DNA of 64,000 nt, taken from Parus major. Lineage: Eukaryota; Chordata; Aves; Passeriformes; Paridae. Under the pieces are notes generated by a model. It worked only from the letters and a program-made list of their open reading frames with translations. It was not told the DNA's origin and ran no database searches. Below are positions 44,981 through 56,161 of the stretch, in pieces. Position 1 is the stretch's first letter. Each line of letters starts with the position of its first letter. The stretch is taken from positions 108,255,664-108,319,663 of the forward strand of contig NC_031770.1 of NCBI RefSeq assembly GCF_001522545.3, given 5' to 3'. Both the position numbers and the translations under genes were made by a program.

Positions 44981-47192
44981 GTCCCAAATGACATCCTGAG
45001 ACAAATGAGCATTACATGGTAAAGTGAAGTCACTGAAACTCAGTTTTGGCTTCTCCAGCATGGACTGAGTCATTTCTGAACAGAGATTTTGACTCACCAA
45101 GCTATTCTTTTGCCTATTCCCTTGGGGGCTGCCATGTGGCATGACAAAGCCTCTTCCCTTCTTCCAGAAGGAAAGTTTCTTCCAACAGATAAAATTCTCA
45201 TTGCAGAGACTCTCTGTGGCAGACACATAATGAGATGGATGGCATGGGGAAATGATCAGGCAGCTAAATATATTTCTTTAGTCTTTCAATATGTATTTAT
45301 TGATATGAGGGTTTCCTCCTAAGTCCAGAACCTGAAATTCAACTCTGAACTCTTCGTCTACATGACTTGGGTGGGCGTTATGGCCTGTCAGGACTTTTCC
45401 ATTTGTAAAGTATGAGTAACAATACCAGCCTCAGTAATTGCAGAAAATGCCACCCTGAAATAATGTGTAGATCTGAGAGACCAGTATCAATGTCCAGAGA
45501 TTGCAAAGGATTGTGTAGAAATGGTTTTAAATTATGATGTATTATTTCTTTGGGGTAATCCCGTGCTTCAGAGTTACCTCACATGACACCCTGAGCCTCT
45601 TCAGGATAAAGCAATGACACTGGTAACAAAATCCAGATCAGATCCTGATAGACAAATCTCTGCCATTTCTAATAAACTTTTAAAATTTTTTGAATTATTT
45701 GTACACATTTATTTACAATAAAGGAGACTGTTATCAGTGCACATCTCCTCTAGCAGACCCCAAACACTGAGTTTCTCAATGTAAAGGCAAACTTCTTTTA
45801 ATGAAATTTATGACAACTACATAGGTTTAACCACCTGTGGCTGCTCTGAGTGCAGGTGCCACAGCACAGGTGTGCTGAAAGGGGGCCTGGATAAGCCCTT
45901 CCCCAAAGATGAACCTGTCTGCTTCCCTGGGTGAAGGCAGCAGCCACTACTACTCCAGGCTTCTCCCAAACTGCCAAAGGTATTGGTTATGTCTCTCTGT
46001 GCTCCTTTTATTTGCAGCCATAAAGAGCAACAGATAATCACAGATGTGTCAGCCCAGACCCAACATCACTCTTTGGGTCCTAAATCCAGACTGTTAAGAA
46101 GGCAGGAGCCGAGTCTGGGTTGGGGCACTCCCACTGAACAGGGCAGCAGCCCAAAAAGGGTGGAAATGGCTCGGCTTGAAAGTTTTACAAGTGCTTGGGA
46201 GGAATGAGGGTCTTGTGAGAGCCAGACAAGATGCCGGGGAGCTTAAACAATGCTGAGTGTGGCTCCAAAAGCACTCCCTGTGGACAGCCCATCCTTTCAG
46301 CACAGCCAGAGTTTGCCCACACGTCTTTCGAACCCGTCGCACGCCCTGCGTCGCACTGATTGTGCACAGCAGCTGGGAGCTGAACAAATAAGCAGTCGCT
46401 GCTGTGCTGGCTTGGGGAACATCCTCGTGCTGCTATGACATTCCTTGTCAAGTTTTCAGGCTCAAATGGATCCCACATGGGGGAGTGCATCAGGCTCTGT
46501 TGGCAGGCGGGAGATTTGGAGGCTGGAGCGCTCCCCATCTCCTGCTCATGGAAACAAAGCATCTTTTATGTTTCCTTGCAGCCAGGACAAGGGGCTGGAA
46601 TAAATCATCAAGTGACCCAGCCACTCCCCTGCTATTATAACAAGCAGCTGGAGGGCCACCAAACCCGGGCACCGTGCTCTTCAAACAGGCGCTTTCCCGC
46701 TTGCCTTTTATTGGGATTCGCTGGTGGCACTCTGGGGGTTTGTCGCTTCTTTCTTTGCCTCCTACTGTCCAGAGACACTACCAGTAAAACCCCAAGGCAA
46801 TATTAAAGAGAGGAGGCTGGGCTGGCAGCCAGCTGCTGCTACCAGATGTGCCTGTGAGCATCGCAGAAAAAGCCAATTTAGCCAATCCAGTCTCCTCGCA
46901 AAGTGGAGCCCATTGTTCGATGGGGCACAAGCAACTGCAGGAGGTTAAATAAATCCCAGAGCACAACTATTTCAGGCTGGGGAAAGCTTCCAGAAAGGTG
47001 CTTATTGCTGCAAAGAGAGTCTGGGGAGCTCTCCAGGCAAATAGTAGGTGCTCAAACACTGGCATTATGGCAACAAAAATAAACTTTTGCATTTTTAAGC
47101 TCACTTGGAAGATAATAGGAGTGAAAAGTGTATTTAAGGGATCAGAGTGAAGTTGTCCATGTATCCAGGTTGGAAGGGGTTAACTGAAAAAT
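44981..47192. other. unique noncoding DNA, no gene seen
   Basis: It includes a MIR-like piece at 45352-45445 and, from about 46240 to 46960, a GC-richer stretch retaining CpGs that may be conserved noncoding DNA. Frames up to 125 codons on both strands overlap each other and show no domain. Confidence 0.45.
45352..45445 (+). mobile_element. MIR-like SINE remnant (3' half)
   Basis: ATGACTTGGGTGGGCGTTATGG, then ACTTTTCCATTTGTAAAGTATG and AGTAACAATACCAGCCTCAG parallel the MIR run tgaccttgggcaagtcac, tttcctcatctgtaaaatgg, and ataataatagtacctacctca. The last two blocks are the convincing part. Confidence 0.5.
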
Positions 47193-47345
47193 GATAGAAT
47201 CATAGAATGGTTTGGGTTGGAAGGGACATTTAAGGATCATCTAGTCCAATCTCCGGCAATGAACAGGGACATTTTCAGGTTGCTCAAAGCCCTGATCCAG
47301 GGCCCAACCTGTCCTTGAATGTTCCCAGGGATGGGCGGACTGCCA
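47193..47345 (-). mobile_element. CR1 LINE, 3'-terminal fragment
   Basis: The plus strand begins GATAGAATCATAGAATGG, TTTGGGTTGGAAGGGAC, and GGATCATCTAGTCC, then GAACAGGGACATTTTCAGG and TTGCTCAAAGCCCTG, ending at CCAGGGATGGGCGGACTGCC. Its terminal part is among the least diverged here, so it may be a younger copy. Confidence 0.93.
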
Positions 47346-48470
47346 CCCTTCTGGTGCCAGGACTCACATGACCTTGAAGATGAAGCAGGTCTAGGGTGGA
47401 GTCAAAAGTAGATGCCCAAGGCCTTTGCTGATGTTTCAAAGCCCCCTCTCCCTCCATCCTTCCCTTGTCTGGAGTCTGAACTGCCCTACACAGAGGTGAT
47501 GCCCATGGCAGCCCACGGGGATCCCTTTCTATCTCAAGCCACAGCCTCAAGGAGCAGCAAAGAGATGAATTTGGCAATGCCCTGTGAAGCAGCTGCTTTT
47601 CTGGGCCTGCTGCCTCTTCTCCTGGAAAAGGAGAGGTGCAGCTGGGGGGATGAGGCTCCAGCTGGGACGGTGGGGAGGGTGAGAGGAAAACCATGAGGGA
47701 AGTGCCTGAGCAATTTCACAGCAGAGGCAGCGTATGAAGTTGCCTCGGTTCGTGGTCTGCACTCTGGGGTCTGTCTGTGGGAAGCCTGCAGGGGTGTTGC
47801 AACCTGCCAGTGCCAATAAACATCACCACAAGACCAGAGGAGCTCAGGGCCTGCAATATGAAAGGCAAAGGGAGGAAAATTAGAAGCAAAAATATGAAGT
47901 TAATAAAAATCCTTTATCCAATCAGACTCTAAAGGGAGCTCAGCCATGGGCTGGAAGGAGCAGCCGGGCGCTCCCAGCCCTCACTTTGCTTAATTACCTA
48001 ATAGCTTGCAGAGCCCCTCCAGCTTTATGAGTTGCACATTTACGTGCAGCTGTCCTGCCTTGCAGGAGCCGTGCTAGCTGCTGGGGGGTGTCTCTGCCCC
48101 TGCCCCCTGCCTGCATGCAGGGCAATGGGGCTCCGTGGCCCAGATGCTCCATGTCCCAAGGTTTGAAATAGGTAAATCCCTTTAGGTAAATAATCTTTCT
48201 TATAAACTGTATAATTTGCCTACCAAGGGGAAGAAATTCCCCCTCCCTGCTGTTTGCACAGCAGGTCCTCTGGGTGGTTCATCTGAGCCCCTATTCCCAG
48301 GACACAGGGTTGATGATTTCATCAAGATCAGAAATTGTGCCTGTGGCTTGCTGGGGGCTGGCACAGGCTCTACTTTGGTTTTCCTGCTGCAAGAAAACCC
48401 CTTCCCAGCTCAGATCCTGTCTCTTGCTGGAAGCAGCTCCCAGAGCAGGAGGTGAATGGGATGCTTGGGT
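47346..48470. other. unique noncoding DNA, no gene seen
   Basis: It is locally GC-richer. The 47930-48150 stretch combines homeodomain-like words (TTAATTACC) with retained CpGs and might be conserved noncoding DNA. A 136-codon minus-strand frame (47284-47694) overlaps the CR1 end and has no domain. Confidence 0.45.
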
Positions 48471-48580
48471 GAGGCTCTGAGCAACTTGGCCTAGCTGAAG
48501 ATGTCCCTGCTCGCTGCTGGGTGGTTGGACCTTTAAAACCCAACCCTTCCAACCCAAACCATTCTCTGATTCTCTGATTG
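48471..48580 (+). mobile_element. CR1 LINE, 3'-terminal fragment
   Basis: The sense CR1 tail runs GAGGCTCTGAGCAACTTGGC, GAAGATGTCCCTGC, then CCTTCCAACCCAAACC, ending ATTCTCTGATTCTCTGATTG, which is the terminal octamer in a CTGATTCT variant. It is about 110 bases and heavily 5'-truncated. Confidence 0.9.
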
Positions 48581-49744
48581 TAGGCTGGAAAAATTTTTCC
48601 CAGTGATCCAGGAGTGGAGGACAAGGGCAAGGTAGGAACACATATTCCCAGAATGAGGGCATCACCCTAGACCCTAATAAATAACGGGTTTGGGCATAGT
48701 AAATGTTTTATTTCGTTCCAGGTCAGGCTGAGGCAGATCTAGGGAAGTTTTTCTCCATGCTGGGCTGCTGAGGACTGCTGAGATATGTTGTCTTCCCTGT
48801 GTTGTGGGATCCCTGCTGCCTCCTGGGTATTTTCTCTGCAGGCTCCATCCTTGCATCCCAGTTTTGCCAGAGCAATCCCCCTGTGCCCCTGCCCAGTGAC
48901 TGGGCTGCAGACTCAGTGCTGCATTTCAGGACTCCTGTGCTGGCACCCTGGCACCAGGCTGTCCTGATGGCCAGGACAGCTCTGTGCAGACAGAAAGCCA
49001 AGCCCTGCCTTCAGCAGATGGTGAGGTGCCAGGAAGAGTTCCCTGTGCTGCGGAAGGACTGCTTGGTACCTGTTGCCTCAGCATTCCCAGGAGTAAGCAG
49101 TGGATGAAGATGTCTCTGATTAGCAAGAAATTCTTTGCAAGATGCCCCTGACTGCAGCACTTGGGCTTTGATTAGCACCTCACTTAGCAGGGCAAAACAT
49201 AAAGGAATCACATGCAGCAGTGCTTGTCCAGAAGTCATTACATCTGGGCTTTGGTCCCAGCCCTTTTCTGGAGCAGGATGTCTAGCCAGAGGGCCATGGA
49301 AAATGCTGATGGCTTTTTCAGGGCTCTTAAACCCAGGGGCCAGAAGCTACATGCATAGTTGACATGCAGGGATGAACAGTGACCATCTAAAAGGGGCTGG
49401 GGGCTTGCTGCTGCAGCTGAGCACCACTAACCTCACCTGGTCATTAATCCCCAGGAAAGTGAGTCATATAACAGAACTGGAGGATAAATGGGCTGAGGAA
49501 ACCTTGTGGGATCATCTTATCCAACCCTCTGCCATGTGACAACATCAGAGAGCCTTTGCTCCAACACCTTTCAGTGTTGCAAGCTAAAAATGAGGAAGGA
49601 GAGGGAAAGGAGGAGAAAATATAAAGTGCTTAACAAAAGCTGCAGTGATACTGACTCAGTGCATGCCCCATTGTTGTTGCCTCTCAGCTGGCAGTCAGCT
49701 GAAGGCATAGCAGATTTGTGGGTCCATGAAAATGCTCCAAGGGC
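48581..49744. other. mostly unique noncoding DNA
   Basis: GC-richer, without a gene. A short stretch at 49480-49540 (GGGATCATCTTATCCAACCC then CTCTGCCATG) looks like the core of a degenerate minus-strand CR1 tail. Frames up to 102 codons are shadowed on both strands. Confidence 0.45.
49480..49540 (-). mobile_element. possible CR1 remnant
   Basis: GGGATCATCTTATCCAACCC followed by CTCTGCCATG resembles the CR1 segment atcatctagttccaacccc / ctgccatgggc. The flanking terminal octamer and gggacaccttcc are missing, so this is tentative. Confidence 0.35.
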
Positions 49745-50152
49745 TGCAGCTTCTCAGCTCTGAAGACAGGCTGGGAGAGCCAGGGGTGTTCACCTGGGAA
49801 AAAGAAGGCTCTGAGGAGATCTTAGTGTGCCTTCAGTGCCCAAATGGGCTAAAGAGAGATGGAGAAGGAATTTTATCCAAGGGGTGACAGGACAAGAGGG
49901 AAGATTTTCAAACTAAATGAGAAGATATTTAGATTAGATATTAGGGAGAAATTCTTCTCTGTGAGGGTGGTGAGACACTGGCTCAGGTTTCCCAGAGAAC
50001 CTGAGGATGCTCCACCCTGGGAAGTGTTCAAGGCCATGTTGGACAGGGCTTGGAGCAACCTGCAAGGTGTCCCTGCCCATGGCAGGGCATGGAAGTAAAT
50101 GATCTTTCAGGTTACTTCCATGTGAAATTCAATTTATTATTGATTCTATGAT
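49745..50152 (+). mobile_element. CR1 LINE, 3' fragment (about 400 bp)
   Basis: This is one of the longer sense copies. It has GGCTGGGAGAGCCAGGGGTG, TTCACCTGGGAAAAAGAAGGC, GGGTGACAGGACAAGAGGG, TTTAGATTAGATATTAGGGAG, GTGAGGGTGGTGAGACACTGG and TGTCCCTGCCCATGGCAGGGC, to TATTATTGATTCTATGATA. The left end falls within the last part of ORF2 and the 3' untranslated region. Frames in it are interrupted. Confidence 0.95.
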
Positions 50153-51118
50153 ATCTGAAGGGGGAATATTTCTTATGGCACAAATTGTCTCAGTGAAAGA
50201 TTTGTGTTGAACATCTGATTTTTTCCTTAGAAAGATCTTTCTGCTTTCCTGTTCTACTTGAAATAAATACAGCAAAAATTCAAATCAATATTGTGCCTGC
50301 AGTGGGTGTGTCAAAGGAGTTTACAAAGATGTGTCTTTTTCTGCATTTTGCAGCTCTGTTTTACAAATTTGGGCTTATTGAGAAATTATTTTATCTTACC
50401 TGGAAAATAGAAGTAAAATAAACATTTTTTTCATACTGATTGGTATTTTTGAATAAGGCTTCCAGTAAATCCCAGTCAGTTTTAAAAGTAATGTAGATAA
50501 GTAAAAATGTTCAGAATTCAGAAGGGAATTTCATATCACTTGAGAATAAAATAAAAAAAAGTAAAATAAAAAATCCATTCTATAAGTATTAAACAGAGAG
50601 AGAAAAACTATCTCATTTCCCCTAAAATGTTCTGTGTAGGAAAATTGATGTCACAATGTTATGGGAAGAAAAGATGTTCCATGGATTTTTGTGTTGCAGA
50701 AGAGGAAGATGGTAGACACTTGCTTAATTGAATATATTAAAATACATTAATAATTTCTTCATATAAAGAATTTTTATTAAGTCCAAATGTATAATCTCAG
50801 GCTGCAACTGATAAAGGATGTGTAAATCTGGATTTTCATACCCTAAATTCATGTTTTGATTCTTATTCCCCTTTTCCAAAACATCCTGAAGTCCCACACT
50901 GGGCACTTCTGAAATCCTGCCCATTGTCTGAGTGACCTCCTGTCAGCAACTGTGCTCTTCTGAAAACAGAACTTCAGTTTGGAGAGCTGACCACATCTGT
51001 AAATCTGGAACAGCTTTTCAAAGTGAATTAGATGTCAAGTTTTGAAAACACTGGTGGGCATTTAAATACCAGGATAGAAACAAATATTTAGGTATATAAC
51101 GCTTTCCTGTGACTCGTC
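50153..51118. other. AT-rich unique noncoding DNA
   Basis: Nothing is recognised. Many short A and T runs occur (50400-50620) and there is no repeat body or gene. Confidence 0.55.
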
Positions 51119-51455
51119 AGCCTCTGAGTAAAGAATTTCTTCCTAATATCTAACTTAACCCCGCCCTCTGTCACTTTGAAACCATTCCCCATTGTCCTGT
51201 CCCTCCAGGCCCTTGTCTAAAGTCCCTCTCCCCCTCTCCTGGAGCCCCTTTAAGCACTGGGAGAAGCTCCAAGTTCTCCCTGCACCTTCTCTTTTCCAGG
51301 CTGAACAATTCCAGCTCTCCCAGCCTGGCTCCACAGGAGAGGAGCTCCAGCCCCCTGATCAACTTAGTGGCCTCCTCTGGATTTGTTCTAGCAGTTCCAT
51401 GACTTTCTGGATCTGGGGGCCCCAGACCTGGATGCAGAACTGCAGGTGGGGTTTA
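51119..51455 (-). mobile_element. CR1 LINE, internal 3' fragment lacking its terminus
   Basis: The plus strand begins at CCTCTGAGTAAAGAATTTC and proceeds TTCCTAATATCTAACTTAACC, CATTGTCCTGTCCCTCC, TGCACCTTCTCTTTTCC, CTCTCCCAGCCTGGCTCC and CCCCAGACCTGGATGCAG, to AACTGCAGGTGGGGTTT. The expected right-to-left terminal part (with CCATGGGCAGGG and the octamers) is missing on its left, so its 3' end has been deleted. A second CR1 in the opposite orientation starts 2-3 bases after its right edge. Confidence 0.93.
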
Positions 51456-51457
51456 GA

Positions 51458-51560
51458 GGACATGGTTTAGTGGTGGGTTGGCAGTTCTGGGTTAACAGGT
51501 GAATTTGATGATCCTAAGGGTCTCTTCCCACTAAAATAATTCTATAATTCTATGATTGTA
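51458..51560 (+). mobile_element. CR1 LINE, 3'-terminal fragment (different type)
   Basis: The sense CR1 tail of the type GGACATGGTTTAGTGGTGGG, TTGGCAGTTCTGGGTTAAC, GATGATCCTAAGGGTCTC ends ATTCTATAATTCTATGATTG. It abuts the minus-strand CR1 on its left, giving two fragments in opposite orientation with no unique DNA between them. It is related to the tail of the CR1 at 53468. Confidence 0.9.
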
Positions 51561-53467
51561 TAAACTGAGTTTTAATCTTGAATTGTCCTATTATCCTGTT
51601 TTTAAGGGTTTTTTTTCAGGCAATCAGGCAGCAGGTATTACTTATGCTCCCTGCTACAGAGTAAACAAAACTTGCAGAGTGAGTTTGGTGTGAGCTTGGT
51701 GGTTACACAGCCTGAAACCACCTTTAATACCAGATCTGACACTTCACTGGGGATGCATGGATGAGCAACAAGTGAATATTTACTCCCCCTGCCCTACATC
51801 TCAGTCCCTAAACCCATCCTGCCAGCTTGCAATGCAGTGAGTGCTGGGTCTGGCTCCTTTGTGAGCTCATCACACTTGAGGGTTTCTGGAGATGGGGGAT
51901 TTGTGAGCCCCAGACACTTCTCAGTGGCTGCAGAGGGCTGGTGCATCTGCTGCATGGTGTTCACTTACGTGGAGTCAGAGGAGCTGTCTGCCAGCTCCCA
52001 GCAGACACATCAAACCAGCATAAAAAGGGATTAGTATCCGAGGACCGGATGGAATTCCCTGACGTTACCCCTTAAAAGTTTCAGGTGGAGGATAAAGAAA
52101 AATCTTGTAACTTGAAACCTTCTGATGTCCAAATTGTTATGTTACATAGGAAATCTCCTTCTTTCTTACAGCCCCTGGTGGACTTTCACTGATGAGTGAG
52201 AGGGCCATCTGTTTAATTTCACGATTAACGTGTGTGTCGTGCAGTTACAAACACTTTCCTCCCTGTGCTGTCCGGCTGCCCATATCTGAAGTGCAGCTGA
52301 CTATGGTCCAAAAACCACAGCAGGGTGTGTAATTAATAAGGGTAATGTTATGATATGATAAGTGCTGCAGTGTAGTGTGTGGTTGGGCCCATTGTTAACC
52401 CCAGAGCTGTTAATTTCAGGGCAATGTTTTAAGCTGATTTACATGGGAGATAAGCAAATTCATCTGTATTACAGCAATAAGACTATTTAGCACTTATCCA
52501 GCTGCAGATCTTAAAGCAATTTGTAAACATTAATGAATTAGCCTCCATCTTCAATCAAACTGCAAACAAGCTTACAGTGCTATAGCCCCATTTCTAGAAA
52601 GAAGTCCAGAAGAGTGGGAGAGAAATCCCTGTTTTACCAGCCCAAACTGAGAGAATCTGCCCCCAGTTTTTATTTGAAGTTATAAAAGGCTTATTGTGTG
52701 TCTCTGTCCTTCTTTGGACACCTGGGACAAAACTCCCTTTAACTTTGATGCCCATTCAATGCTCAGTTTCTCCTTACAACTTAATAGTGAAATATCCCTT
52801 TACCAAAATGGGGTACTTCACTGATAAATGAAGAAGTGGGTGAGTTTTTCCCATGGTGTTCTGATGTACACTAGAAAAATATGTCTTTTATGCCCTATTT
52901 ATCTATGTCTGTGTCTTCTCTCTCTTTATTCAAAAATAAAATGAGAAAGGTCTGCATTTTTCAGCAGTCAGTCGGGGGATGTTCCCAGCTCTGTGTAATC
53001 AGTTAAAAGAGTCCTCGTGCTTTCCAGTGGCTCCAGCTCAGACCCTGAGGATAAATGCTCCTTCTTTTTAGTTGCTTTAAAGTCAGGTAGCTCTGCAGTA
53101 AGCTGGCCAAACTCACTGAGTGATCTGAGGATGTTTCAGCTGCCCAACAAAAAAGGCCTCATTAATTAAACAAGACGAGCTTCCACAGGTTTGCAGGATG
53201 TGGCTGTGCCCTGCAGGCTTTATCCCGTGGTGGGATGGGAAGTCCTTGGGAAGGCAGCTGAAATGGTTGCTATAGGGTTTCACAGCAGGAATACAGACTT
53301 GGTTGGACATGATCCTGATTGCTTGTGCCAGGCATTTGACTACTCAGTTGAAAGAGTAAATAGGAACTTCAAAGCCTCATCAACCTGCAAATCAAATATA
53401 TCCACAGCTGGAGAGAGACCGTGCACAGCAGAGGATGGGAGATGGGCAAGATCAACCCAAGCACAGC
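51561..53467. other. unique noncoding DNA with a possible regulatory block
   Basis: No gene or mobile element is recognised. The portion 52200-52560 is AT-rich and dense in transcription-factor-like words; see the separate entry. Confidence 0.5.
52200..52560. promoter_or_regulatory. candidate conserved noncoding/enhancer-like block
   Basis: Within about 360 bases there is a RUNX-like AACCACA (52313-52319), GTAATTAATAAG (52329-52340), GATAAG words (near 52357 and 52449), GCAAATTCAT, a forkhead-type TGTAAACA (52522-52529) and CATTAATGAATTAG. There are no repeats, unlike the surrounding CR1-rich DNA. This pattern is common in vertebrate developmental enhancers. It is an inference; short motifs are frequent by chance in AT-rich DNA. 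Confidence 0.3.
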
Positions 53468-53854
53468 TCTGATGAGGAGCAGCTGAGGGGGCTCAGCCTG
53501 GAGAGAAGGAGGCTCAGGAGAGACCTTCTGGATCTACACAACCCCCTGACAGGAGGGGACAGCCAGGTGGGGTCAGGCTCTGCTGCCAGGGAACAGGTGA
53601 CAGGATGGAATGGCCTCACGTTGTGCCAGACAAGATTTAGACTGGATATTAGCAAAAATTTCTTCACTGGAAGGTTTTTTAGGCATTGGAAAAGGCCATC
53701 AAGGGAAGTGGTGGAATCACCATCCCTGGAAGCGTGGATGTGGAGCCAGGGAAGTGATTTAACCGTGGGCTTGGCAGTGCTGGGTTGAAAGCTGGACTTG
53801 ATGATCTCAAAGGTCTCTTCCAACCTTAATGATCTAATAATTCTGTAATTCTAA
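53468..53854 (+). mobile_element. CR1 LINE, 3' fragment (about 390 bp)
   Basis: The sense CR1 begins near GATGAGGAGCAGCTGAGGGG. It has CTCAGCCTGGAGAGAAGGAGG, CAGGAGGGGACAGCCAGG, GGAACAGGTGACAGGATGG, GACTGGATATTAGCAAAAA, TTTCTTCACTGG, and TTGGCAGTGCTGGGTTGAAAG. It ends CAACCTTAATGATCTAATAA then TTCTGTAATTCTA. A 117-codon frame through it is a translation of CR1. It belongs to the subfamily with the TTGGCAGTGCTGGG tail. Confidence 0.95.
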
Positions 53855-55566
53855 GAGAAGAGTTGTGGGCATCCTCCCCCCTGCACATGGACAGAGGTTT
53901 GGAAGAACGTCCAGCCAGAATTGCAATGAGTTCCACAGCCCTCACCAGAGGCATTCACCCTTTAGGTGTTCCTGTAAGTGGCCATGTTTTCTGAATCCTC
54001 GGTGACCTGTGGTGGCCATCTCTGGCCACCAGTGCCACAGAAGGGCCACCAGTGTCACAAAAAGCTGATTCTCAGGTGCTCTGCCGACACTTACGAATCA
54101 GAACAGGGTCATGGTCTCCATTTCAACTCAATGATCTTTGAAGTCTTTTCCCACTTTGCTGAGTCTGTGTTTTCATCCCTGACAAGCTCTGAGGACAGGT
54201 TCTGGGCATTGGCCATCCCATTGTTGTTGTCTGGAATTCTTGTGAGCATCCCCTGTGATCTGCAGTTTTGCAGTGAGATTTTCAGTCTTGTGTCAGAAAA
54301 AAGTGTGAGGTGCTTCCAGCTGCAGTCTTTAATTGCTGATGTCACCAAAAAGAATGTCTCCTGTGTCCTTGTAAAGCCTAGGGAGAGATGGAGACCCACA
54401 GGGAAGAGGAAAGTTGTATTTATCTAGTTGGCATTCCCTGACGTATGAGCTGGGACACTCACTCACAGACAGAAAATAATCACTAACAGGAACTTTTCCC
54501 CTTCAGCTCATCTGAAAGAAAAAAAAAAAAAAAAAAAAAAAAGTGTGCCAAGAAAAATCCTATTCAGGGCCTCCTAGACACTTTCCCAGTGCCAGAGGAT
54601 GATCTTTGAACATCTGTTACAGCTCTGCACATGAAAGGCTCACAGGCACATTAGTTTGCATGTCCAGCCATCCTATCTCCAAGGAGGATGCGCTCATCGC
54701 TGATGGAGTTATCTGCAGGATGTGATTGCTCATGCTGCACCCAGGTACTTGGCAAGTGAGAGGAGTGACGACGTTCTTGGCATCACACCTGCCCCATGTG
54801 ATGAGCCACGGGCAGGATTTCCGCAGCGCTGCCTCCCCTGCCCGGGATGAGAGCGGCTGCGAGCTCACAGCTGGAGCTGGCCGAGCCCAGCAGCTCTCGA
54901 GGGAGGATTTTGTCTCTCCTTTCAAGGCAGAGCTGTGAAAAGGCTTGCACTTGATGGGTTTTTCCTCTCCAGCTAGACTGAAGGTGATTGGTGAACTTGG
55001 TGGTCTTTGGTCTTTGATCAGCTTCTGACATTTTTTAGGTAAAGCGTTCTTCTTCCCTTGGGGTGATTTGCAGAAAATAACAGCACTCTGACCCCTAAAA
55101 TGCAGCAGGAGCTTTCCTCTTGGTTTCAGAGCAGCCCCAAAATCACCAAGGCACTGTCAGGATAGGTTCAGCTCTTCTCTGCTCCTGTTGGTTTGCTTTG
55201 ATTACAAAACTCACCTTCACCAAAGCAGCATCCTCACCTCCCTGTCCTATCCTCCTGTTTGCCAGCAGGATACCAGTTTAGATTGCTGTGATTTTTACAA
55301 CCCTGCTTTTATGCAAAATTGGCAAGAAATCACCCCAGAAGGGCCAGTTGTCTGGAATGCTTTGTGCTCCTTGTTATTTTCCCAGCCAGAACTGCTCACA
55401 GTAAGGAATGCTCGCCAGGGCAGCCCTTGCAAATGAGTCAGGCAGGGTCATAACGCTTTGTTCATTTGCCTCTGCAACTCTCTTATCTCTTCTACATATT
55501 TATTTCAAAGAAAGTGTTTGGGCTGTTCTTAGGGCAAAGTTCAGTTCAGTCCCCTGTTATATCTAA
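53855..55566. other. unique noncoding DNA with an A-tract
   Basis: The 149-codon plus-strand frame at 53978-54427 has no recognisable domain and an overlapping frame on the other strand. A24 occurs at 54519. Around 54780-54910 the DNA is GC-richer with retained CpGs (GCAGCGCTGCC, GAGCGGCTGCGAGC), too short for a CpG island. Confidence 0.5.
54519..54542. repeat. A24 homopolymer tract
   Basis: Twenty-four A residues on the plus strand follow CTCATCTGAAAG. There is no AATAAA within about 30 bases upstream and no recognisable retrocopy, so it is listed only as a homopolymer. GACAGAAAATAATCAC lies about 50 bases upstream. Confidence 0.88.
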
Positions 55567-55850
55567 GAGTCACAGGCTCATTAAGGTTGGAAAAGCCTGC
55601 TAAGACACCAAGTCCAACCCCAGCACTGCCAAGTTCCCCACTAAGCCATGTCCCCAGGTGCCACATCCACATGTGTTTTAAACAATTCCAGGCATGGTGA
55701 TTCCACCACTTCTCAGGGCAGCCTCACCTGTGAGTGCCTGATCACCCCTTCAGTGAAGAACTTTTTCCTAATATCCAGTCTAAACCTCCCCTGACACAAC
55801 TTGAGGCTGTTTCCTCTTTTTCTATCCCTTCTTACCTGGAAGAAGAGAAT
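55567..55850 (-). mobile_element. CR1 LINE, 3'-terminal fragment (Y-like type)
   Basis: On the plus strand: AGTCACAGGCTCATTAAGG, TTGGAAAAGCCTGC, AAGTCCAACCCCAGCACTGCC, CTAAGCCATGTCCCC, GGTGATTCCACCACTTCTC, then CTTTTTCCTAATATCCAGTC, AAACCTCCCCTGACACAAC and TTGAGGCTGTTTCCTC, ending by about AGAAGAGA. It is the same subfamily as the outer CR1 at 16455 and the short piece at 39622. Confidence 0.93.
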
Positions 55851-56141
55851 GATCCAGCAGTGAATCCATTTTATACTTTGATTTAAGACTTTTTACATGT
55901 AAAACAAGTAAGCAAGGCAGAGAACAGCACCTGGTTTAACACAGGGTACCAGGCAAATGCCACACCAGTGACAGCTTTTGGTCACCACTGGTAGGGGCTG
56001 GGGTTACATCTTGTTTCTGGGAGATAAAACATTTTTTCCTTGGCCAAATGCTGATCTGTGTGGTTGTGGGACTGCCCCCTTCAGAAAAAGGAGACACAGA
56101 GATGGGACAAGACTCCATCCTAAATCTTACCAAAGCATCAA

Positions 56142-56161
56142 TCTCTCTCTCTCTCTCTCTT
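56142..56161. repeat. (CT)n microsatellite
   Basis: Ten CT units run into TTTTATCC. Pure dinucleotide run. Confidence 0.9.

Noticed and set aside
53978..54427. 149-codon plus-strand frame
   Set aside because: No domain is seen, a 96-codon frame overlaps on the other strand, and the DNA composition is like the flanks. Expected by chance in 64 kb.
54430..54542. A24 tract as the tail of a processed pseudogene or retrocopy
   Set aside because: No polyadenylation signal at the proper distance and no recognisable transcript upstream.
54780..54910. CpG island/promoter
   Set aside because: Some CpGs and high GC over only about 130 bases; too short, and no downstream exon is seen.
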